Below are positions 58,644-64,000 of a stretch of DNA of 64,000 nt, piece by piece; position 1 is the stretch's first letter; each line of letters starts with the position of its first letter. Source of the stretch: Chloroflexota bacterium. GTDB lineage: Bacteria > Chloroflexota > Anaerolineae > JAAYZQ01. The notes under the pieces are model-generated. The model saw only the letters and a program-made list of their open reading frames with translations. It had not been told where the DNA came from and made no database searches. Location of the stretch: the NCBI GenBank assembly GCA_018606645.1, contig JAGVRI010000002.1:62001-126000 (forward strand), given 5' to 3'. The position numbers and the translations under genes are program-made.

Positions 58644-59500
58644 TTGACCAGAACACCCAGGTGCTCATCCAGGGCATTACCGGAACGGTCGGCTCCTTCC
58701 AGGCGCGGATCATGCGCGATTCTGGTACCCGGGTGGTGGCTGGTGTCACGCCGGGCAAGGGAGGTGCCGAGGTCCATGGCATTCCCGTCTATGACCTGAT
58801 CGAAGAAGCCGCCGTCCGGCATCGGATCGACGCCGTGCTGAGCTTTGTGCCGGCGCGGTCGGCCCTGGATGCTGCCCTAGAGGTGATCGACGCCGGCATC
58901 CCGCTCCTGGTCTTGACCGCCGAAGGGGTGCCGGATCAGGACATGGTGAAGCTCGTCCGCTATGCCGCCATCAATGGCACGACGGTGGTGGGTCCGGACA
59001 CGCCGGGGTTGGTGTCGCCCGGCAAGTGCAAACTGGGGGTCCATCCCAATCGCGTTCTGAAGCCGGGTCCGGTGGGAGTGCTTTCCAAGAGCGGCGCGCT
59101 GTCGTATGAGGTGTGCAAGGCCCTGACCGAACAGGGCATTGGACAATCGACCATCGTCGGCATCGGGGGCGGCCCGCTGTGGGGCCTGTCCCAGCAGGCG
59201 GTCCTGCGCCTCTTCCAGCAAGACCCGGAGACGAAAGCGGTGGTCCTGCTCGGCGAGGTCGGCGGGACGATGGAGCAGGAGGCTGCGGCCTATATCGAGG
59301 CGGAGATGGACAAGCCGGTGGTGGCCCTGATCGTGGGACGAGCTGCCCCGGCTGGCTCGCGGATGGGACACGCCGGCGCAATCATCGAAGGAGAAGAAGG
59401 AACCGCCGCCAGCAAGATCGAGGCCCTGAGAAAGGCAGGCGCCTGGATCGCTCATCGGCCCTCGGAAATCCCGCTCCTGCTCCGGCGGCTTGGAGTGTGA
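58631..59500 (+). CDS. succinyl-CoA ligase alpha-like subunit
   Basis: A 289-residue SucD-like subunit. CoA-binding Rossmann start VLIQGITGTVGSFQARIMRDSGTRVVAGVTPGKGG, and the phosphohistidine region RMGHAGAIIEGEEGTA. It completes the two-subunit ligase with the upstream gene. Whether the real acyl group is succinyl or another acid is unknown. In this location it can take the acyl-CoA made by the 2-oxoacid oxidoreductase. Confidence 0.92.
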   Translation: MSILIDQNTQVLIQGITGTVGSFQARIMRDSGTRVVAGVTPGKGGAEVHGIPVYDLIEEAAVRHRIDAVLSFVPARSALDAALEVIDAGIPLLVLTAEGVPDQDMVKLVRYAAINGTTVVGPDTPGLVSPGKCKLGVHPNRVLKPGPVGVLSKSGALSYEVCKALTEQGIGQSTIVGIGGGPLWGLSQQAVLRLFQQDPETKAVVLLGEVGGTMEQEAAAYIEAEMDKPVVALIVGRAAPAGSRMGHAGAIIEGEEGTAASKIEALRKAGAWIAHRPSEIPLLLRRLGV

Positions 59501-59565
59501 ACGGAACAACAGCACCGCTTCAGGCAACACCTGTTGGTGGACAAATCGGCCAGGGTTCGAGTAGA

Positions 59566-59784
59566 ATGGCAAGTAGAATCCATATTGATACCCTGATCTG
59601 CAAAGGGTGTGGGCTGTGCATCTTTTACTGCCCGAGAGAGGTTTTGCGATTTTCAGAACAACGCAACCCGAAAGGATATACGGTCGTGGAGGTCTCCCGC
59701 GCCGAGGAATGCGTCGGGTGCCGGCTGTGCGAGATCGGCTGTCCGGACCTGGCCCTCTATATCGAGAAGGCGGATAGCAAGTGA
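59566..59784 (+). CDS. 2x[4Fe-4S] ferredoxin subunit (KorD-like)
   Basis: A 72-residue ferredoxin with two CxxCxxCxxxC motifs: CKGCGLCIFYCP and CVGCRLCEIGCP. It is typical of the delta subunit of 2-oxoacid:ferredoxin oxidoreductases, which passes electrons to free ferredoxin. It lies downstream of the CoA ligase pair, unusual but close. Its stop overlaps a possible GTG start of the next nitroreductase. Confidence 0.92.
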   Translation: MASRIHIDTLICKGCGLCIFYCPREVLRFSEQRNPKGYTVVEVSRAEECVGCRLCEIGCPDLALYIEKADSK

Positions 59785-59864
59785 GAGGCGCGCAAAAGGT
59801 TGCGTCCCCTCTCGCTCCGATCCAGGTGGAGACCGATCGATCAGTGAAACCGGAGACGGCCATC

Positions 59865-60422
59865 ATGTCGATCCTTGATCAGTTGAAACAGATTGCCTGT
59901 GTCAGCGAGTTTGACGATCGCCCGATTGACGATCAGGTGCTGACCCGGATTGTGGAGGCGGCGTCGTGGACCCCTTCCGCCGCCGAGGCGCAGCCGTGGG
60001 AGATCATCGCCGTCCGGGACCCAGAGCGCAAGGTAGCTATGGTTCGGACGCTGTTGGATTCTCACCTGCGCCCGTCTCACGGCGGCGACGTGCGCCGCAA
60101 CTGGCTGGCTCAGTCGCCGCTGATCCTGGTGGTGTGTCTGGACCACACCCGCGCCAAAGTCCGCTATGGAGAGATGGGGGAGAAGCTATTCGGCATTCAG
60201 GACACCGGCGCAGCCATCCAGAACCTGCGCCTCGTCGCTCTGGAGCATGGGGTGAAGAGCTGCCTGGTCCGCGAGTTTGACCACGCGCAGATGGCCGAAC
60301 TGCTCCAACTCCCTCGCCACGTGGAACCGCTCACTCTGATCGCGTTCGGCTATTCGTCGGTGGAGGCGCGGCGACAGCCAGGTCTGCTGCTGGACGAATA
60401 CCTGCACTACGAAACATGGTGA
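59865..60422 (+). CDS. nitroreductase-family flavoprotein
   Basis: A 185-residue FMN-dependent oxidoreductase of the nitroreductase family: FDDRPIDDQVLTRIVEAASWTPSAAEAQPWEII for the FMN-binding start, then IQDTGAAIQNLRLVALEHGVKSCLV and LTLIAFGYSS. An upstream GTG at 59781, overlapping the ferredoxin stop, would add 28 non-conserved residues. The ATG at 59865 fits the family better. Substrate unknown; electrons may come from the ferredoxin. Confidence 0.88.
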   Translation: MSILDQLKQIACVSEFDDRPIDDQVLTRIVEAASWTPSAAEAQPWEIIAVRDPERKVAMVRTLLDSHLRPSHGGDVRRNWLAQSPLILVVCLDHTRAKVRYGEMGEKLFGIQDTGAAIQNLRLVALEHGVKSCLVREFDHAQMAELLQLPRHVEPLTLIAFGYSSVEARRQPGLLLDEYLHYETW

Positions 60423-60448
60423 GGAAAGGACGAGAGGGAGGGTGCAGG

Positions 60449-60997
60449 ATGGACGTATTGGAAGCGATTCATCGGCGGCGGAGCGTCCGTGACTTTTTGG
60501 ACCAACCGGTGCCGGACTCCCTGATCTGGCAGGTGATCGAGGCCGGCACCTGGGCGCCTTCGGCGGGCAACATGCAGGCCTGGGAGTTTGTCATTGTCCG
60601 GGACCCTGCCGCCCGGCGCAAGCTGGTGGATACCACCGACGCCGGGATCACCGCCCGCGGCGGGGTCAAGACCCAGGAATGGCTGATGCAGGCCCCGGTC
60701 ATCATCGTCGTCTGTTACGACACGAAACGGATGGGTGCTCGCTATGGCCAGAAGGGTCGGGAACTGATGACCAAACTGGACTGCATGGGATGCGCCCAGA
60801 ATATGATGCTGGCGGCCACCGGGCTCGGCCTGGGAAGCTGTTGTGTCGTCGGATTTGACCCACAAGCGCTCAAGAAGGCGCTGCCCATCCCCAAGGAGAT
60901 CACCCCTCTCTTGCTGGTGGCGATCGGCTATCCGGCCTTCGAGCCCCAGCCGCCCTATCGCCTTCCGCCCGAGGATGTGGTGCGCCTGGTGATCTAG
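60449..60997 (+). CDS. nitroreductase-family flavoprotein
   Basis: A 182-residue paralog of the preceding gene: AIHRRRSVRDFLDQPVPDSLIWQVIEAGTWAPSAGNMQAWEFVIV, MGCAQNMMLAATGLGLGSCCVVGFDPQALKKALPIP. The start behind GAGGGAGGG is the family start. The tandem pair probably arose by duplication and could form a heterodimer or use different substrates. Confidence 0.9.
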   Translation: MDVLEAIHRRRSVRDFLDQPVPDSLIWQVIEAGTWAPSAGNMQAWEFVIVRDPAARRKLVDTTDAGITARGGVKTQEWLMQAPVIIVVCYDTKRMGARYGQKGRELMTKLDCMGCAQNMMLAATGLGLGSCCVVGFDPQALKKALPIPKEITPLLLVAIGYPAFEPQPPYRLPPEDVVRLVI

Positions 60998-61073
60998 GGT
61001 TCTGCCCGAAACGGTCATGAATGGAGCCGCGCGCCCATGCGTCAACCATTTCTACCAGAAAGGATACCCAACA

Positions 61074-62378
61074 GTGAAGGAAAAGCTCGATTTTGCCAAC
61101 GACCTGATTGATTTTGTTCACCACAGCCCCAGCCCGTTCCATGTGGTCAAAACGATCGAGGACCGCCTCGCGTTGGCTGGGGCCCGCAAGCTGGGACTGA
61201 CCGAACGCTGGCGCCTGTCCCCGGGCGAACAATATTACGTGACGCGAAACGGCTCGGCCCTGATCGCCTTTGCCCTCGGCAGCGGGGATGTCGCCGAGCG
61301 TGGCTTCCGGCTGATCGCCGCCCACACCGATGCCCCGTCGTTCAAGATCAAGCCCTCCCCTGAAATGGTGGTGGAGAACGTCTATCTAAAATTCAACACT
61401 GAAGTTTATGGTTCGCCGATTCTGAACACCTGGCTGGACCGCCCGTTGTCGGTCGCCGGCCGGGTCAGTCTGAAGGGCGCCGACCCGTTTCACCCCGAGA
61501 TGCGGCTGGTCCACCTGAAGCGACCGATCGTGATGATCCCCAATCAATCGCTGCACATGAACCGGCAGGTCAACGAAGGCCTTGAGCTGAACAAGCAGAA
61601 GGACATGCTACCGCTGGTGGCCGGTGTGGACAAGGGATTTGAGAAAGATGGCTTCTTAATCCGGTTGCTGGCCGAAGAACTAAGCGTCGAGGCGGATCGG
61701 GTGGTGGATTTTGATCTGTTCCTCCACGAGCACGAACGGGGTACCATCGTCGGCCTGAATCAGGAGTTTATCTCCAGCACCAGGCTGGACGATCTGGCCA
61801 TGGTTCACGCTGGATTGCATGCCTTCCTCCATGCGGAACTGGCCGAGACGACGCGCGTGCTGGTGTGCTATGACAACGAAGAGGTGGGCAGTCGGACGAA
61901 GCAGGGGGCAGATTCGCCCTTCCTCCGCACGCTCCTGGAACGGATCGTATATGCCCTGGGCCACGATCGCGAGGATTTCTTCCGCGCGATCTACCACTCC
62001 TTTCTCCTATCGGCGGACATGGGACACGGGTTGCATCCCAACGCGGTGGATAAACATGACCCGGTCAACCGGCCGGTGCTCAACGGTGGCCCCATCATCA
62101 AGGTGGCCGCCAACCAGAACTTTGCCACCGATGGCGACAGCGCCGCGGTCTATGAAATGCTGTGCCGGGAGGCGGGCATCCCAGTCCAAAGATTTGTGAG
62201 CCGCTCGGACATGCAAGGCGGTTCGACCATCGGCCCCGTGTCGGCCAGCCAGTTGGACATGCGCACGCTTGACGTCGGGAATCCCACCCTGGCGATGCAC
62301 TCCATTCGGGAGTTGGGGGGAGTGCTCGACCACTGGTACATCACTCGCTCCTTTGAGCGGTTCTACACGATGGTGTGA
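61074..62378 (+). CDS. M18 family aminopeptidase
   Basis: A 434-residue cytosolic dinuclear zinc aminopeptidase. Metal-binding motifs: LIAAHTDAPSFKIKP, the CYDNEEVGSRTKQGADSPFL with catalytic Glu-Glu, and SADMGHGLHPN. The usual substrates are peptides with N-terminal Asp/Glu. The GTG at 61074 follows GAAAGG and fits the family start; the frame opens at 61017. It may provide amino acids for the oxidation module upstream. Confidence 0.92.
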   Translation: MKEKLDFANDLIDFVHHSPSPFHVVKTIEDRLALAGARKLGLTERWRLSPGEQYYVTRNGSALIAFALGSGDVAERGFRLIAAHTDAPSFKIKPSPEMVVENVYLKFNTEVYGSPILNTWLDRPLSVAGRVSLKGADPFHPEMRLVHLKRPIVMIPNQSLHMNRQVNEGLELNKQKDMLPLVAGVDKGFEKDGFLIRLLAEELSVEADRVVDFDLFLHEHERGTIVGLNQEFISSTRLDDLAMVHAGLHAFLHAELAETTRVLVCYDNEEVGSRTKQGADSPFLRTLLERIVYALGHDREDFFRAIYHSFLLSADMGHGLHPNAVDKHDPVNRPVLNGGPIIKVAANQNFATDGDSAAVYEMLCREAGIPVQRFVSRSDMQGGSTIGPVSASQLDMRTLDVGNPTLAMHSIRELGGVLDHWYITRSFERFYTMV

Positions 62379-62391
62379 GGTGCCGAACCCG

Positions 62392-63504
62392 ATGAAAGTC
62401 TTCTGTCCCGATTGTGGGGCGCGGACGGAACTCGCGCCCCAGAAGTGGCGCTGTCGGTGCGGCGGCGCCTGGGAGCCGGAGGAGCAGCATGAGTTCGATC
62501 CGGCGCTCATTGACGCCTCGGACACCTCGGTCTGGCGCTATCGGCGGATGTACGATCTCGATTTCGACGCGCCGGTGGCCCGGCTGGGCGCGGGGGGCAC
62601 GCCGCTGTTGCCCGTGGTCCTGGGCGGCCGCCAGGTTTTGGTCAAGGTGGAGTACCTGGCCCCCACTTCTTCTTTCAAGGATCGCGGTACGGAGGTGATG
62701 ATCAACCTGCTGGCCCATCAGGGGGTGACCCACGTGGCCGACGACTCGTCGGGCAACGCCGGCGCCTCGGTCGCCGCCTACGCCGCCCGGGCCGGGATGC
62801 GGGCCGAAATCTACGTGCCGGCCCACGCCTCGCCAGCCAAGCAGGCTCAGATCGCCGTCTATGGAGCCGAGGTGCGGCCTATCCCCGGCCCGCGCCAGAA
62901 CGCCAAACGGGCCGCGCTGGAGGCGGCGGAGCGCGGCGTGGTGCTCGCCTCCCATGCCTACCACCCCGCCTTCCTCCTGGGACAGCAGTCGGTGGCCTGG
63001 GAGGTCTGGGAACAACTGGGCCGACGTGCGCCCGACTGGTATGTGGTGCCGGTGGGTCAGGGGGTGCACCTGCTGGGCGTGTGGCTGGGCTTTCGGCGGC
63101 TGCGGAGCGCGGGATGGATCGAACGCCTGCCTCGGCTGGCGGCCGTCCAGGCGCGATTGCTGGCGCCGCTGTGCCAGGCCCTGGAACAGGGCCTGGACAC
63201 GGTCCCAGCGGTCGAGCCCACCACCCCCAGCCTGGCCGAGGGACTGGCCATCGCTGATCCGGTGCGCGGACGGCGGCTGTTGCAGGCGGTCCGGGAGACG
63301 AATGGACTGTGCATCGCCGTCGAGGAAGAAGCCATCCGCACCGCCCAGCGCGAGCTGGCGCGGCATGGCTTCTACGTGGAACCGACGAGCGCGACCGCCG
63401 TGGCCGCCCTCCCGACGGTAATGGAACTAGCCGATCCTGGGGAGACGATCGTCGTTCCTCTTACCGGTAGCGGGCTGAAGGGAACACCGGCGCTGCCTGG
63501 ATGA
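62392..63504 (+). CDS. threonine synthase-like PLP enzyme
   Basis: A 370-residue fold-type II PLP enzyme with an N-terminal zinc ribbon (CPDCGARTELAPQKWRCRCGG). PLP Lys is in TSSFKDRGT, and phosphate-binding DDSSGNAGASVAAYAAR, EPTSATAVAAL and the final VPLTGSGLKG follow. It could be a threonine synthase or a related threonine/serine dehydratase-type lyase. The gene is 13 bases downstream of the M18 gene. Primary function cannot be set by sequence alone. Confidence 0.88.
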   Translation: MKVFCPDCGARTELAPQKWRCRCGGAWEPEEQHEFDPALIDASDTSVWRYRRMYDLDFDAPVARLGAGGTPLLPVVLGGRQVLVKVEYLAPTSSFKDRGTEVMINLLAHQGVTHVADDSSGNAGASVAAYAARAGMRAEIYVPAHASPAKQAQIAVYGAEVRPIPGPRQNAKRAALEAAERGVVLASHAYHPAFLLGQQSVAWEVWEQLGRRAPDWYVVPVGQGVHLLGVWLGFRRLRSAGWIERLPRLAAVQARLLAPLCQALEQGLDTVPAVEPTTPSLAEGLAIADPVRGRRLLQAVRETNGLCIAVEEEAIRTAQRELARHGFYVEPTSATAVAALPTVMELADPGETIVVPLTGSGLKGTPALPG

Positions 63505-63797
63505 TAGGCGCGTGCCGGCTCTGGGCGCCGACTGACCGCAGATTGAATCTTTGACTGATGAAGCCTCCACTCCCACTGGGTGGTGGACTTGGCAACGGCC
63601 GTGGCCCTACGATCTGATCTGGACAAAACCCCCGGCCCGTGCTATACTGGCATTGGCGACGCGCCGGCTCTTGTGCACAAATTCGGGCCGGCGGCCGGGC
63701 GTCCCCCGGTGGGGACGCATTCTGTCGGCGCAGGCCGACGGCCGGCCAAGGATCTTGAAGAGCGATTTCAACCGCTGTCTATTCAAAGGAGGACGCG
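63505..63797 (+). promoter_or_regulatory. promoter and long structured leader of the larA-like gene
   Basis: TGGACA (63620-63625), 17 bases, TATACT (63643-63648). The leader of about 140 bases has an 8-bp hairpin (63699-63706 with 63711-63718, GCGTCCCC and complement, loop CGGT) and a second GTCGG/CCGAC (63724-63739). I see no match to a known riboswitch. Bases 63505-63619 hold no gene. Confidence 0.6.
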
Positions 63798-64000
63798 ATG
63801 CGTGTGCATTTGGCCTACGGTCGCACCGGCCTGACGGTGGACCTGCCCGACGACCTGCCGGTGACGGTCATTGAACCGCAATTTGTGCCGGGGGTGCCTG
63901 ATGAACGGGCGGCCATCACCGCCGCCCTGCGGGCTCCGCTGGGTTCGCCTCCGCTGGGCGAGCTGGTGCGCCCCACCGACACGGTGGCCATCGTCTTCAG
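63798..64000 (+). CDS. larA: LarA-like nickel-dependent lactate racemase, N-terminal part (cut by window end)
   Basis: Only the first 67 residues are in the window. Start MRVHLAYGRTGLTVDLPDD and the following VIEPQFVPGVPDERAAITAAL with PLGSPPLGELV match the N-terminus of the LarA/DUF2088 family. These enzymes racemise lactate and other hydroxyacids using a nickel pincer cofactor. AAAGGAGG lies 5 bases upstream. The catalytic part is outside the window, so activity cannot be judged. Confidence 0.85.
   Translation, partial: MRVHLAYGRTGLTVDLPDDLPVTVIEPQFVPGVPDERAAITAALRAPLGSPPLGELVRPTDTVAIVF

Overview
The window is a 64 kb piece of a bacterial chromosome, GC-rich, densely coding, with many GTG/TTG starts and ATGA/GTGA gene overlaps. 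No rRNA, tRNA, CRISPR array, transposase or phage gene was seen. Gene content (DUF5667 protein behind an ECF sigma factor, receiver/GAF regulators, ECF vitamin transport, ferredoxin-dependent oxoacid oxidation, sortase-like anchors, Lrp and GntR regulators) fits an anaerobic or facultative Chloroflexota (Anaerolineae-like) bacterium. This assignment is an inference and not proven by a marker gene. About a dozen intergenic regions carry housekeeping-type promoters, most with an exact 17-bp spacer.

Layout. 0-3.2 kb: minus-strand glycan operon (two glycosyltransferases, a methyltransferase). 3.3-12.5 kb: Ogt DNA repair, then signalling proteins (receiver-GAF, metallo-beta-lactamase-fold hydrolase, receiver-GAF-GAF-PAS-cyclase) facing a minus-strand group (ABC1 kinase, glutaminyl cyclotransferase lipoprotein, pseudo-receiver, OmpR-type regulator). 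12.7-19.9 kb: catabolic operon of two phosphotriesterase-like hydrolases, an alpha/beta hydrolase, a small protein, an SDR and a large protein fused to a GcvT-like domain, with a tandem Lrp-type regulator convergent to it. 21.4-27.9 kb: HD hydrolase, then a cobalamin riboswitch controlling two surface proteins and a complete ECF transporter (T, fused A-A, S).

28-42 kb: DUF4013 membrane protein, SsnA-like aminohydrolase, small membrane proteins, UlaG-like hydrolase, ECF sigma factor with a DUF5667 partner, then a minus-strand operon moeA-mobB-acidic protein-amidohydrolase/CYTH fusion, an acyl-CoA dehydrogenase, and a DUF885 peptidase behind a promoter overlapped by a long palindrome.

42-63.5 kb: one long co-directional catabolic and transport cluster. 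It holds Gfo/Idh/MocA oxidoreductases, SDRs, an amidohydrolase, an M14-type deacylase, a peptide-type ABC importer without its ATPases, a GntR/FCD regulator, a glutamate-racemase-like protein, an aminotransferase, a 2-oxoacid:ferredoxin oxidoreductase (alpha, beta, gamma, ferredoxin), a two-subunit SucCD-like CoA ligase, two nitroreductases, an M18 aminopeptidase and a threonine-synthase-like enzyme. Together these look like a route from an imported N-acylated or peptide-like compound through amino acid, 2-oxoacid and acyl-CoA to acid plus ATP. The window ends inside a larA-like gene.

The most interesting system is the cobalamin-riboswitch operon. Its first two products look like the two halves of animal transcobalamin/intrinsic factor (an alpha/alpha barrel and a DUF4430-like beta domain) made as separate surface-anchored proteins next to an ECF importer.
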